Shown here: positions 35,807-44,391 of the stretch, in pieces | How positions within the stretch are numbered: the first letter of the stretch is position 1 | Layout: each line of letters starts with the position of its first letter | From: Actinomycetospora corticicola | GTDB taxonomy: Bacteria > Actinomycetota > Actinomycetes > Mycobacteriales > Pseudonocardiaceae | Direction: 5' to 3' | Length of the DNA stretch: 64,000 nucleotides | Assembly (NCBI RefSeq): GCF_013409505.1 | Contig: NZ_JACCBN010000001.1 | Span: 1,550,001-1,614,000 of the forward strand | The notes under the pieces: model-generated | Seen by the model: the letters and a program-made list of their open reading frames with translations, nothing else | Database searches by the model: none | Told to the model about the DNA's origin: nothing | Made by a program: the position numbers and the translations under genes

Positions 35807-36308
35807 AGGACGAGGGCGCGTCGATCCCGACCGCCCGTGGCTCGACCAGCGAGGTCTTGATCACCGAGGTGACGGTGGAGCCGCGCTCGATCCAGAGCTC
35901 GAGCACCCGGTCCAGGTCGGCGACGTCGCGTACCTGGATGCGCACCAGCAGGCAGTCCTCGCCGGTGATCCGGTGGGCCTCGACCACCTCCGGGGTGCGC
36001 GCCACGATCTGCTCGAGTGCCTTGCCCTGCCCGAGCGCGGGCCGCACCCGCACCCACGCGCCGATCGGGAAGCCGACCGCGGCGGGGTCGACGTCGAGGC
36101 GGTAGCCCCGGATCACGCCGACCCGCTCGAGGCGCTGCACCCGCTCGGTGACGGCGGGCGCGCTCATGCCCACCACGCGCCCGAGGGCGCTCATGGACAG
36201 CCGGGGATCGTCCGCGAGCGCCCGCAGGATGGCCCGGTTGACGTCGTCGAGGAGCCCCTTGTCGTTCTCCAGGTAGGAGCGGCCCCGGGGTTCGAGAGTC
36301 GAAGTCAC
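35805..36308 (-). CDS. Lrp/AsnC family transcriptional regulator
   Basis: Ligand-responsive DNA-binding protein. N-terminal helix-turn-helix (DVNRAILRALADDPRLS, MSAPAVTERVQRLERVG) after a 20-residue tail, and a C-terminal RAM ligand domain (AHRITGEDCLLVRIQV). 167 residues. GTG start has CATAGT 6 bases upstream, so leaderless. Divergent from nothing close; the MocR gene lies upstream on the same strand, 66 bases away. Ligand unknown, amino acid by family. Confidence 0.92.
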   Translation of the reverse strand: MTSTLEPRGRSYLENDKGLLDDVNRAILRALADDPRLSMSALGRVVGMSAPAVTERVQRLERVGVIRGYRLDVDPAAVGFPIGAWVRVRPALGQGKALEQIVARTPEVVEAHRITGEDCLLVRIQVRDVADLDRVLELWIERGSTVTSVIKTSLVEPRAVGIDAPSS

Positions 36309-36314
36309 GACGCC

Positions 36315-36320
36315 ACTATG
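36315..36320 (-). promoter_or_regulatory. -10 box for leaderless lrp
   Basis: CATAGT on the minus strand ends 6 bases before the GTG of lrp. Confidence 0.5.
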
Positions 36321-36373
36321 TCCGTGGATCGGCCATGTCGTCCAGCCCTGAGGTCTCGCAGGATGAAGGTGTG

Positions 36374-37849
36374 TCAGACGACGGTGGTGAGCGTGGCGGC
36401 CGAGGTGGAGCCCAGCGAGGCCCACGCGGCGGCGAGCCGTTCGACCGCGTCGTCGAGCACGTCCACCCGGTGGGTGTAGGGCACCCGCAGGAAGCCCTCG
36501 AACGCGCCGCCGATGCCGAACCGCGGCCCCGCCGCGAGGTGCAGCCCCTGGCGGGCGGCGGCGTCGACGAGGGCGCTGGAGCGGGGTGCGCCCAGGTCGA
36601 TCCAGGTGGAGAGCCCGCCCGTGGGGCTGGGCACCGTCCACTCCGGCACGGCGCGCCGCAGGGCCGCGACGAGGTGGTCGCGCTGCGCCGCGGCCGCCGC
36701 ACGGCGCTCGGGCAGCAGGTCGTCGAGGCGCGCGAGCAGCGCCGCGGCGACGAGCTGCTCGAGGACGGGCGAGGCGATGTCGTCGGAGGCCCGACTGGTG
36801 GCGATCCGGCGCAGGACGGCCCGCGGGCCCCGCATCCAGCCCATGCGCAGGCCGCCCCAGACGGTCTTGCTCATCGATCCGATGGTGAGCACGGGGGCCT
36901 CGCCGGCCGTCGTCGCCCAGGCCCCGAGCGGCGGCGGGACCGGCTCGTCGAGCCACATCTCGCGCAGGCAGTCGTCGACGACGAGAGGCACGCCGTGCCG
37001 GCGGGCCGCCGCGACGACCGCGCCGCGGGTGTCGGCGTCCATGACCGCGCCGGTCGGGTTGTGGTGGTCGGGCACCAGGTAGGCCAGCGCGGGGGAGGAC
37101 TCGCGCAGGCCCGCGGCGAAGGCGGCGACGTCCCAGCGGGTGCGCCCGTGGTGATCGCGGTCGAGCGCCATCGGGACCGGGCGGGCGGACGTGTGCCGCA
37201 CGAGGTCGACCGCACCCGGGTAGGTGGGCTGCTCGATGAGGACGCGGTCACCCGGCCGCACGAGCGCCCGGACGGCGAGCGCGTGGGCGTGCTGGGCGCC
37301 GGCGGTGACCATCACCTCGTCGGGCGCGGTCGGCAGCCCCTGGGCGGTGAGGCGCTCCGCGATCGCGGTCCGCAGCAGCCGCGTCCCCAGCAGGTCGTAG
37401 CCCGGCCCGACGAGGTGGGTGGGCAGGGCCGCGAGGGCCTCGGCGCCGGCGGCCGTCATCGCCTCGATCGGGGCGGCCGGCGCGGCGTGCGCGAGGTCGA
37501 TCACGCCCTGGGGGAGGTCGGGCGACACCGCGAAGGCGCCGCTCGGGGCGAAGGGCGCGGGGGAGGTGGTCGGGGTCCCGGACGGCAGGGCGGTCCAGGT
37601 GCCCGACCCGCGGCGCCGCAGCAGGTGGCCGCTCTCGCGCAGCTGCTCGTAGGCCGCGGCGACCGTGCCCCGCCCGATGCCCAGGGCCAGCGCCAGCTCC
37701 CGCTCGCTCGGCACCCGCGTCCCGACGGCGAGCCGGCCGTCGCCCAGCAGGGTGCGGATCCGTCCGGCCAGGGCCGCATAACCCATCGAGCCGTCGGCGA
37801 ACTCGCCGAGCTGACGGACGAGCGCGTTGCCACCGAGCTGCTGTTCCAC
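36374..37849 (-). CDS. MocR/PdxR-type GntR regulator with aminotransferase domain
   Basis: GntR winged helix (about residues 25-90, VPSERELALALGIGRGTVAAAYEQL) fused to a type I aminotransferase domain that binds PLP (LVPDHHNPTGAV, and the PLP Lys in GSMSKTVWGG). Such proteins use PLP or an amino-acid adduct as signal, often for vitamin B6 or GABA genes. 491 residues, normal. It faces a small membrane protein gene across three direct TGCCACT repeats that are likely its operator. Confidence 0.93.
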   Translation of the reverse strand: MEQQLGGNALVRQLGEFADGSMGYAALAGRIRTLLGDGRLAVGTRVPSERELALALGIGRGTVAAAYEQLRESGHLLRRRGSGTWTALPSGTPTTSPAPFAPSGAFAVSPDLPQGVIDLAHAAPAAPIEAMTAAGAEALAALPTHLVGPGYDLLGTRLLRTAIAERLTAQGLPTAPDEVMVTAGAQHAHALAVRALVRPGDRVLIEQPTYPGAVDLVRHTSARPVPMALDRDHHGRTRWDVAAFAAGLRESSPALAYLVPDHHNPTGAVMDADTRGAVVAAARRHGVPLVVDDCLREMWLDEPVPPPLGAWATTAGEAPVLTIGSMSKTVWGGLRMGWMRGPRAVLRRIATSRASDDIASPVLEQLVAAALLARLDDLLPERRAAAAAQRDHLVAALRRAVPEWTVPSPTGGLSTWIDLGAPRSSALVDAAARQGLHLAAGPRFGIGGAFEGFLRVPYTHRVDVLDDAVERLAAAWASLGSTSAATLTTVV

Positions 37850-37857
37850 CGGTCACC

Positions 37858-37885
37858 TGCCACTTCTGCCACTCAGCCTGCCACT
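37858..37885. promoter_or_regulatory. Direct repeats TGCCACT, probable MocR operator
   Basis: TGCCACT occurs three times (37858, 37867, 37879), with a related inverted GTGGCAC at 37901. Direct repeats between a MocR gene and its divergent neighbour are the usual form of MocR binding sites. Confidence 0.6.
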
Positions 37886-37965
37886 GTGGAGCCAATGGCC
37901 GTGGCACGCCTGTCAATGTCCAGCCACTCTAGAGATACCACCTCCTGACCACGAAGGAAGTCATC

Positions 37966-38274
37966 ATGTTCGAGCTGCTCACCGTCGTCCTCGTCCTCGC
38001 CGCCGTGGCGGCCCTCGTCGCCCGCTACGGCGCCGACAGCCGCTCGAACGACGGCGCGGACCACCGCGACCCCGCCCTGCCCCGGGGCCCGCAGTACGGC
38101 CACACCCCGGCCTCGGACCTGCGGCTCCTCGCCGCGTTCGCCCGCCGGGTCGCGGCCCAGCGCCAGGCGTGGGCGGCCTACGACCGGTCGCTGCGGCCGT
38201 GGGAGACGCAGCGGAGCGGAGCTCGACCCATGGGGTGGGAGACCCCGCGCAGCACCGCTCGGCCGATCGGCTGA
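37966..38274 (+). CDS. Small single-pass membrane protein, divergent from MocR gene
   Basis: No family recognised. One N-terminal hydrophobic helix (residues 2-20), then a polar, Arg/Ala-rich tail. The last 24 residues are two 12-residue copies (WETQRSGARPMG, WETPRSTARPIG) made by a 36-base tandem repeat that shares 20 bases with a dispersed repeat. ATG with GAAGGAAG upstream. Likely under MocR control from its position. 102 residues; it is not the usual YczE-type MocR partner. Confidence 0.65.
   Translation: MFELLTVVLVLAAVAALVARYGADSRSNDGADHRDPALPRGPQYGHTPASDLRLLAAFARRVAAQRQAWAAYDRSLRPWETQRSGARPMGWETPRSTARPIG
38200..38271 (+). repeat. 36-base imperfect tandem repeat ending the small gene
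   Basis: Two units, 38200-38235 and 38236-38271, encode related 12-residue blocks. Within unit 1, 38202-38221 (GGAGACGCAGCGGAGCGGAG) is identical to 51023-51042, and a looser copy is at 31612-31640. Confidence 0.6.
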
Positions 38275-38283
38275 GCCACCAGA

Positions 38284-38338
38284 ACGAACGAACGGCCCTC
38301 TCGCGCACATCGATGCTGCGAGAGGGCCGTTCGTTCGT
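38284..38338. terminator. Bidirectional terminator between small gene and pgl
   Basis: Perfect 21-base stem (38284-38304 with 38318-38338) and 13-base loop between convergent genes. Arms carry GAACGAACGG and GGGCC, like the tpiA terminator. Confidence 0.8.
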
Positions 38339-38350
38339 CCCGGGTCGGGC

Positions 38351-39130
38351 CTAGATCTGCGCTGCGGCCGCCTCGTCGAGGAGCCACAGCGTCCGCTCGG
38401 TCCCGGCGAGCCCGGCCAGCGGGATCTCGACCTCGGTCGCCCCGTGCGCGGCCTTCGCGAGGGCCTCGGCCTTGCCCTCCCCGGCGGCCACCAGCCACAC
38501 CTCACGCGCGGACCGGGCCGCGGCGAGGGTCAGGGAGACGCGGGTCGGCGGCGGCTTGGGGCAGTCGCGGACGGCCACCACCCCGGCCGCCGTCGCGTGC
38601 ACGGCGGGGGAGTCGGGGAAGACCGACAGCGTGTGGCCCTCCGGCCCGCACCCGGCGAGGAGCACGTCGAACGCCGGGATGCCGGGCACGCCCTCGCCGA
38701 GCCGGGCGGCCGCCTCGGTGAGCACCTGGGCGTAGGCCTGGGCGCCCTGGTCGGGGTCGGCGGAGTCCTCGGACTCCAGCGCCGAGGGACCCGGCGTCGA
38801 CGAGGCCATGGGGTGCACCCGGGCCGGGTCGAGCGCGACGCGGTCCAGGAGGGCCGCCCGCGCCTGGGCGTCGTTGCGGTCCTCCGAGCCGGCGGGCACG
38901 AAGCGCTCGTCGCCCCAGAACACCTCGACCTGCGACCAGTCGACGGAGTCCACGTCGGGCGAGGCCGCCACCGCCTCCAGCATCGCGATGCCGATCCCGC
39001 CGCCGGTGAGCACCACCGACGCCACGCCGCGGGCGGACTGCGCGGCGGCGAGCGCCGCGAGCAGCCGTGCCGCGCCGTCCGCCGCCACCGACCCGTCGTC
39101 CGGCAGGGTGACGATCTCCCGCTCCCTCAC
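38351..39130 (-). CDS. pgl: 6-phosphogluconolactonase
   Basis: Hydrolyses 6-phosphogluconolactone in the oxidative pentose phosphate pathway. Conserved LTGGGIGIAMLEAV, VFWGDERFVP and GCGPEGHTLSVFP; 259 residues. The GTG overlaps the opcA stop by 4 bases (GTGA). Last gene of the six-gene operon; a strong hairpin follows. Confidence 0.95.
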   Translation of the reverse strand: MREREIVTLPDDGSVAADGAARLLAALAAAQSARGVASVVLTGGGIGIAMLEAVAASPDVDSVDWSQVEVFWGDERFVPAGSEDRNDAQARAALLDRVALDPARVHPMASSTPGPSALESEDSADPDQGAQAYAQVLTEAAARLGEGVPGIPAFDVLLAGCGPEGHTLSVFPDSPAVHATAAGVVAVRDCPKPPPTRVSLTLAAARSAREVWLVAAGEGKAEALAKAAHGATEVEIPLAGLAGTERTLWLLDEAAAAQI

Positions 39131-40068
39131 GCGTCCACCGTGCCTTTCTCGGCCTCCACGCGGGGGATGGCCTCGAGCGCCTCTTCGAAGATCTCGTCGG
39201 GGTCGAGCCGGCGGAGTTCCTCCGCCAGGCAGTCCCGCGCGGTCCGGCGCGGGAGCGCCACCCGGCGGACCGGCTGACCGGGCTGGGTGAGCTTCGCCGT
39301 CTTGGAGTCCTGCCGCTTGAGCTCGACCGTGCCCGAGGGCCGCTCGAGCCGGACCGCCCCGAGATGACCTCCCGGGACGTCGACCACGCGTCGGGTCACG
39401 GGGACCCCCAGGCGCGAGGACAACCAGCCCGCCAGCAGATCCGCGGACGCGGACTCGGCGAGCCCGTCGACCTCGGCGCTGGTCACGTCGTCGTAGGGCG
39501 GCTCGTCCAGGGCCGACGTGATGAGCGCCCGCCACCCGGTGATGCGGCTCCACGCGAGGTCGGTGTCGCCCGGCCGGTAGTGGGCGCCGAGTTCGAGCAG
39601 GGTCGCGGCCGGGGTCGACGTCGTCGAGACGTCGGTGATGCGCCGTCCTGCGACCGCCCCGACCGGGTCCTCCGCCGGCGACCGCGGCGGCTCGCCCGGC
39701 CACCAGGTGACGATGGGGGCGTCGGGCAGCAGCAGCGGGACGATGATCGACCCGCCGTGCTCGGCCAGGGGCCCGTACATCCGCAGCACGATGACCTCGC
39801 TGGCGCCGGCGTCCCCGCCGATCCGGATCTGGGCGTCGAGCCGCGTGGCGGCCTCGCGCTGACCGCGCGCCAGCACGAGCACCCGGCAGGGGTGCTCGCG
39901 GGACGCGTCGTTGGCGGCCTGGATGGCCTGCTCGGCCTCCGGCCCGTCGACCGTGGCGATCACCAGGGTGAGCACCCGGCCGAGCGCGACCGCGCCTGCG
40001 GACTCCCGCAGCTGGACCATCTTGCGGTTGACCGCCGACGTGTCCGTCGAGGGCAGATCGACGATCAC
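39127..40068 (-). CDS. opcA: Glucose-6-phosphate dehydrogenase assembly protein OpcA
   Basis: Actinobacterial and cyanobacterial factor that binds and activates G6PDH oligomers. Recognised by VIVDLPSTDTSAVNRKMVQLRE at the start (first half), VTWWPGEPP, and the RVALPRRTARDCLAEELRRLDPD end; 313 residues. It lies directly behind zwf with a GTGA overlap. Confidence 0.95.
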   Translation of the reverse strand: MIVDLPSTDTSAVNRKMVQLRESAGAVALGRVLTLVIATVDGPEAEQAIQAANDASREHPCRVLVLARGQREAATRLDAQIRIGGDAGASEVIVLRMYGPLAEHGGSIIVPLLLPDAPIVTWWPGEPPRSPAEDPVGAVAGRRITDVSTTSTPAATLLELGAHYRPGDTDLAWSRITGWRALITSALDEPPYDDVTSAEVDGLAESASADLLAGWLSSRLGVPVTRRVVDVPGGHLGAVRLERPSGTVELKRQDSKTAKLTQPGQPVRRVALPRRTARDCLAEELRRLDPDEIFEEALEAIPRVEAEKGTVDA

Positions 40069-41600
40069 GGTCGCCTCCAGACCCGGCCGGTCCGCGAGAG
40101 CAGCTCGTCGGCCGACGGCGGGCCCCAGGTGCCCGCGGCGTAGTGGTCGGGGGAGCCCTCGCGGTGCCACTTCTCGATCACCGGGTCGAGGATCCGCCAG
40201 GACAGCTCGACCTCGGTGTTGGTGGGGAACAGCGACGGCTCGCCCAGCAGGACGTCGAGCAGCAGCCGCTCGTAGGCCTCGGGGGAGGCCTCGGTGAACG
40301 CGGTGCCGTACCCGAAGTCCATCGTGACGTCGCGGACCTCCATGCCCGACCCCGGCACCTTCGAGCCGAAGCGCAGCGTCACGCCCTCGTCGGGCTGCAC
40401 CCGCACCACCAGGGCGTTCTGGCCCAGCTCCTCGGTCATCGTCTGGTCGAAGGGCAGGTGCGGCGCCCGCTTGAACACGACGGCGATCTCGGTGACGCGG
40501 CGTCCGAGTCGCTTGCCCGTGCGCAGGTAGAACGGCACGCCCGCCCAGCGACGCGTGTTCACCGAGCAGGTGATCGCGGCGTAGGTCTCGGTCACCGAGT
40601 CGGTGGGGAAGCCGTCCTCCTGCTGCAGGCCCTTGACCTCGGTCGAGCCCTGCCACCCGGCGGCGTACTGGCCCCGGGCCGTCGTCTCGTCGATCGGCTC
40701 GGCGAGCTTCGTCGCGGAGAGGACCTTGATCTTCTCCTCGCGCAGGTCGTCCGGGGAGAACGACAGCGGCTCCTCCATCGCGGTGAGCGCGAGGAGCTGC
40801 AGCAGGTGGTTCTGGATCACGTCCCGTGCGGCGCCGATGCCGTCGTAGTAGCCGGCCCGGCCGCCCACCCCGATGTCCTCGGCCATCGTGATCTGCACGT
40901 GGTCGACGTGGTGGGCGTTCCAGATCGGCTCGAACAGCTCGTTGGCGAAGCGCAGGGCGAGCAGGTTCTGCACCGTCTCCTTGCCGAGGTAGTGGTCGAT
41001 GCGGAACACCGAGTCCTCGGGGAAGACGTCGTTGACGATCGCGTTCAGCTCCCGCGCCGACGCCAGGTCGTGCCCGAACGGCTTCTCGATGACGACGCGC
41101 CGCCAGGCGTCCTCGGTCGAGTCCGCGAGGCCCGCCCGGGAGAGCTGCTTGCACACCGTCGGGAAGGCATCGGGCGGGATCGACAGGTAGAACGCGTGGT
41201 TGCCGTTGGTCCCGCGCTCGCGGTCCAGGGCGGACACCGTGTCGGCGAGCCGGTCGAAGGCCGCGTCGTCGTCGAAGGTGCCCTGCACGAACCGCAGCCC
41301 CTCGGCCAGCCGGTCCCACACCTCGGAGCGGAACGGCGTGCGGGAGTGCTGCCGCACGGCGTCGTAGACGATCTCGGCGAAGTCCTCGTGCGACCAGTCC
41401 CGCCGTGCGAAGCCGACCAGCGCGAAGCCGGGCGGCAGGAGCCCCCGGTTCGCGAGGTCGTAGATCGCGGGCATCAGCTTCTTGCGCGCGAGGTCGCCGG
41501 TGATCCCGAACAGCACGAGGCCGCTCGGGCCGGCGATCCGCGGCAGACGCTTGTCCCGCTCGTCCCGCAACGGGTTGCGCCACGCGGCGGGAGCTGTCAC
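40065..41600 (-). CDS. zwf: Glucose-6-phosphate 1-dehydrogenase
   Basis: First step of the oxidative pentose phosphate pathway, reducing NADP. Dinucleotide motif FGITGDLARKKLMPA, active-site signature RIDHYLGKE, and EKPFGHDL; 511 residues. GTG start overlaps the pgi stop (GTGA). opcA overlaps its end. Confidence 0.97.
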   Translation of the reverse strand: MTAPAAWRNPLRDERDKRLPRIAGPSGLVLFGITGDLARKKLMPAIYDLANRGLLPPGFALVGFARRDWSHEDFAEIVYDAVRQHSRTPFRSEVWDRLAEGLRFVQGTFDDDAAFDRLADTVSALDRERGTNGNHAFYLSIPPDAFPTVCKQLSRAGLADSTEDAWRRVVIEKPFGHDLASARELNAIVNDVFPEDSVFRIDHYLGKETVQNLLALRFANELFEPIWNAHHVDHVQITMAEDIGVGGRAGYYDGIGAARDVIQNHLLQLLALTAMEEPLSFSPDDLREEKIKVLSATKLAEPIDETTARGQYAAGWQGSTEVKGLQQEDGFPTDSVTETYAAITCSVNTRRWAGVPFYLRTGKRLGRRVTEIAVVFKRAPHLPFDQTMTEELGQNALVVRVQPDEGVTLRFGSKVPGSGMEVRDVTMDFGYGTAFTEASPEAYERLLLDVLLGEPSLFPTNTEVELSWRILDPVIEKWHREGSPDHYAAGTWGPPSADELLSRTGRVWRRP

Positions 41601-43243
41601 CGCCGGACCTCCGCCACCGCATTCGTCAGGGCCACGAGGCCGGCCGCGCGGTCGGCCAGGTGCAGGCGCAGGACGGGACGGCCGTGCTGGGAGATCACCT
41701 GGGCGTCGCCGGCGGCCTGCGCGTGCTGCAGCTCGCCGAAGGTGAACGGCTGGTCCGGGATGGCCAGGTCGTCCGCCACCGAGCCCGTGATCTGCAGGAA
41801 CACGCCGTTCTGGTGGCCGCCCTTGTGGTACTGCCCGGTGGAGTGCAGGAACCGCGGGCCCCACCCGAAGGTGGTCTGCAGCCCGGTGTTCTTCGCGATC
41901 TCCGGACGCAGCACCTCGGCCGAGGCGTCGTCGAGCCGGTCCAGGTAGGCCTGCACGGCGACGTACCCGCCGTCGGGGGCCTCGGCGATGAGCTGCCCGA
42001 GCGCCTCGACGAGGGTCGACGGGGAGCGCAGCCACTCGCCGCGGACCTCGATCCCGCCCTCGACGAGCACCGGCGCCTCGTCGGTGCCGGTCGTGCCGTC
42101 CCCGTCGAGGAGGTCCCGCGTGGCCTGCTTCGCGGACTCGACGTCGGGCTGGTCGAACGGGTTGATGCCGATCAGGCGGCCGGCGAGGGCCACCGCGGTC
42201 TCCCAGAGCAGGAACTGCGCCCCGAGCGACCCCTCGGTCGCGATCTGCGCGTTCCCGACGGCGGGTCCGATCGTCACCGTGGTCGCATCGTGGCCGTGGT
42301 CGGCGAACCCGGGGGCGTCCGGGGACTCCACGACGACGGGCAGCAGCCCGAGGCCCTGCTTGCCGGTGGACTCGGCGATGAGCTGCTCGGCCCAGTCGCC
42401 GAAGCCGACGAGCCCGGAGCCCGAGTCGGCGAGCACGACCTTCTCCGCGCCGGCGTTGTGGGCGGCCGCGAGTGCGGAGCCCAGCTGGATCGCGGGGTTG
42501 TCGGCCGAGTCGCGCTGCAGCTCCGGGGCCGCCGCGGCGGCCTCGTCGAGCAGGCCCCCGACGTCGACGCCCGCGAGGGCGCTCGGCACGAGCCCGAAGG
42601 CGGTGAGCGCCGAGTAGCGGCCACCGACGGCCGGGTCGGCCTCGACGGTGGCGCGGTAGCCCTGCTCGGCCGCCTGGTCCCCGAGCTTCGTGCCCGGGTC
42701 GGTGACGACGACCATGCGGGAGGCCGCGTCGATGCCGTTCGCCGCGAACTGCTCGGCGAAGACCCGGCGCTGGCTGTCGGTCTCGACGGTGCCGCCGGAC
42801 TTCGAGCTGACCACCAGCACGGTGCGCGACAGGTCGCCGGCCAGGGCGTCCCGCACCTGCCCCGGGTCGGTGGTGTCGAGCACCGTGATCGGGTGCCGGC
42901 CACCGACCGCCGAGCCCGACCGGGTGTGGCAGATGACCTCGGGCGCCAGCGACGACCCGCCCATCCCGGCGAGGACGACGCGGTCGACGCCCTCGCCGTG
43001 CAGGTCGCCCCGCAGTGCGGTGAGACGCTCGACCAGCGGCTTGGACGACTCGTAGAGCGTCACCCACGACAGCCGTTTGGAGGCCTCGTCCTGCGCGTCG
43101 GGGCCCCAGAGCGTGTCGTCCTGGCGGGCCAGCTTCGAGGCGACCTCGTCGGTGACCAGCTTCTCGACGAGGGCGGACGCCGCCTCCGCGAGCTGGGGGT
43201 CCACCAGCGAGACCGTCAGCGGGGCCTCGACGGGGGCGCTCAC
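41597..43243 (-). CDS. pgi: Glucose-6-phosphate isomerase
   Basis: Interconverts glucose and fructose 6-phosphate. SIS-domain fold with [12 protein letters not shown] and [11 protein letters not shown], the two isomerase signatures; 548 residues. It is placed inside the pentose phosphate operon, between tal and zwf; in mycobacteria pgi is elsewhere. GTG overlaps the tal stop by 4 bases. Confidence 0.94.
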   Translation of the reverse strand: MSAPVEAPLTVSLVDPQLAEAASALVEKLVTDEVASKLARQDDTLWGPDAQDEASKRLSWVTLYESSKPLVERLTALRGDLHGEGVDRVVLAGMGGSSLAPEVICHTRSGSAVGGRHPITVLDTTDPGQVRDALAGDLSRTVLVVSSKSGGTVETDSQRRVFAEQFAANGIDAASRMVVVTDPGTKLGDQAAEQGYRATVEADPAVGGRYSALTAFGLVPSALAGVDVGGLLDEAAAAAPELQRDSADNPAIQLGSALAAAHNAGAEKVVLADSGSGLVGFGDWAEQLIAESTGKQGLGLLPVVVESPDAPGFADHGHDATTVTIGPAVGNAQIATEGSLGAQFLLWETAVALAGRLIGINPFDQPDVESAKQATRDLLDGDGTTGTDEAPVLVEGGIEVRGEWLRSPSTLVEALGQLIAEAPDGGYVAVQAYLDRLDDASAEVLRPEIAKNTGLQTTFGWGPRFLHSTGQYHKGGHQNGVFLQITGSVADDLAIPDQPFTFGELQHAQAAGDAQVISQHGRPVLRLHLADRAAGLVALTNAVAEVRR

Positions 43244-44361
43244 GACTGCTCCGGGCTGCGCCGGGTGAGCTGCTCGGAGATGGTCTCGAGGAGCTCGGTC
43301 CAGGCCTTCTCGAACTTGTCGACTCCCTCGTCCTCGAGGACCTGGTAGACGTCGTCGACGTCGATGCCCACGTCGGAGAGCGCGGCGAACACCTCGCCCG
43401 CGGCGTCGGCGGTGCCCGACACGGCGTCGCCGTGCAGCTCGCCGTGGTCGGCGAAGGCGTCGAGGGTGGCCTCCGGCATCGTGTTCACGGTGTCGGGCGC
43501 GACGAGCTCGGTCACGTACAGCGTGTCGGGGTACGCCTTGTTCTTCACGCCGGTCGACGCCCAGAGCGGACGCTGGACGGTGGCGCCGGCGCCCTTGAGC
43601 GTCGCCCACCGCTCGGTGGAGAACGTGTCGAGGTAGGCCTGGTAGGCCAGCCGGGCGTTGGCCACGGCGGCCGTCCCGCGCAGCGCGAGGGCCGCGTCGG
43701 TGCCGATGGCCTCGAGCCGCTTGTCCACCTCGCTGTCCACGCGCGAGACGAAGAAGGACGCGACCGAGCCCATGACCGACAGGTCGTGCCCGTTGCTGCG
43801 CGCCTGCTCCATGCCGGCGAGGAACGCGTCCATGACGGCGCGGTGGCGGTCCACCGAGAAGATCAGCGTGACGTTGACGCTGATGCCCTCCGCGAGCACG
43901 CGGGTGATCGCCGGCAGCCCCTCCGGGGTGGCCGGGATCTTGATCATCAGGTTGGGCCGGTCGACGGTCTTCCAGAGGTCGACGGCCTCGGCGACGGTCT
44001 TCTCGGTGTCGTGCGCGCTGCGCGGGTCGACCTCGAGCGAGACGCGGCCGTCCTTGCCCGCCGTCTCGGTGTAGACGTTGCGGAAGATGTCGCAGGCGTG
44101 CCGCACGTCGTCGGTGGTGATCTCGCGGACGGCGTCCTCGACCGACGCGCCCCGGCGGGCGAGGTCGTCGAGCTGCTCGGCGTAGTGGTCGGCGTCGGCG
44201 AGCGCGGCCTGGAAGATCGACGGGTTCGACGTGACCCCGACGACGTGCTTCTGCTCGATCAGCTCGGCCAGGTTCCCGCTCATGATGCGCTGGCGGGACA
44301 GGTCGTCGAGCCAGACGGAGACGCCGGCGGCCGAGAGGTCGGCCAGGGGAGTGGTGCTCAT
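43240..44361 (-). CDS. tal: Transaldolase
   Basis: Moves dihydroxyacetone units between sugar phosphates. VTSNPSIFQ, the Schiff-base Lys in [11 protein letters not shown] and [12 protein letters not shown]; 373 residues, the longer actinobacterial type. ATG start 30 bases after tkt. Confidence 0.97.
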   Translation of the reverse strand: MSTTPLADLSAAGVSVWLDDLSRQRIMSGNLAELIEQKHVVGVTSNPSIFQAALADADHYAEQLDDLARRGASVEDAVREITTDDVRHACDIFRNVYTETAGKDGRVSLEVDPRSAHDTEKTVAEAVDLWKTVDRPNLMIKIPATPEGLPAITRVLAEGISVNVTLIFSVDRHRAVMDAFLAGMEQARSNGHDLSVMGSVASFFVSRVDSEVDKRLEAIGTDAALALRGTAAVANARLAYQAYLDTFSTERWATLKGAGATVQRPLWASTGVKNKAYPDTLYVTELVAPDTVNTMPEATLDAFADHGELHGDAVSGTADAAGEVFAALSDVGIDVDDVYQVLEDEGVDKFEKAWTELLETISEQLTRRSPEQS

Positions 44362-44391
44362 GTAGTCCTCACTTCGACAGTCGCAGCGGGG

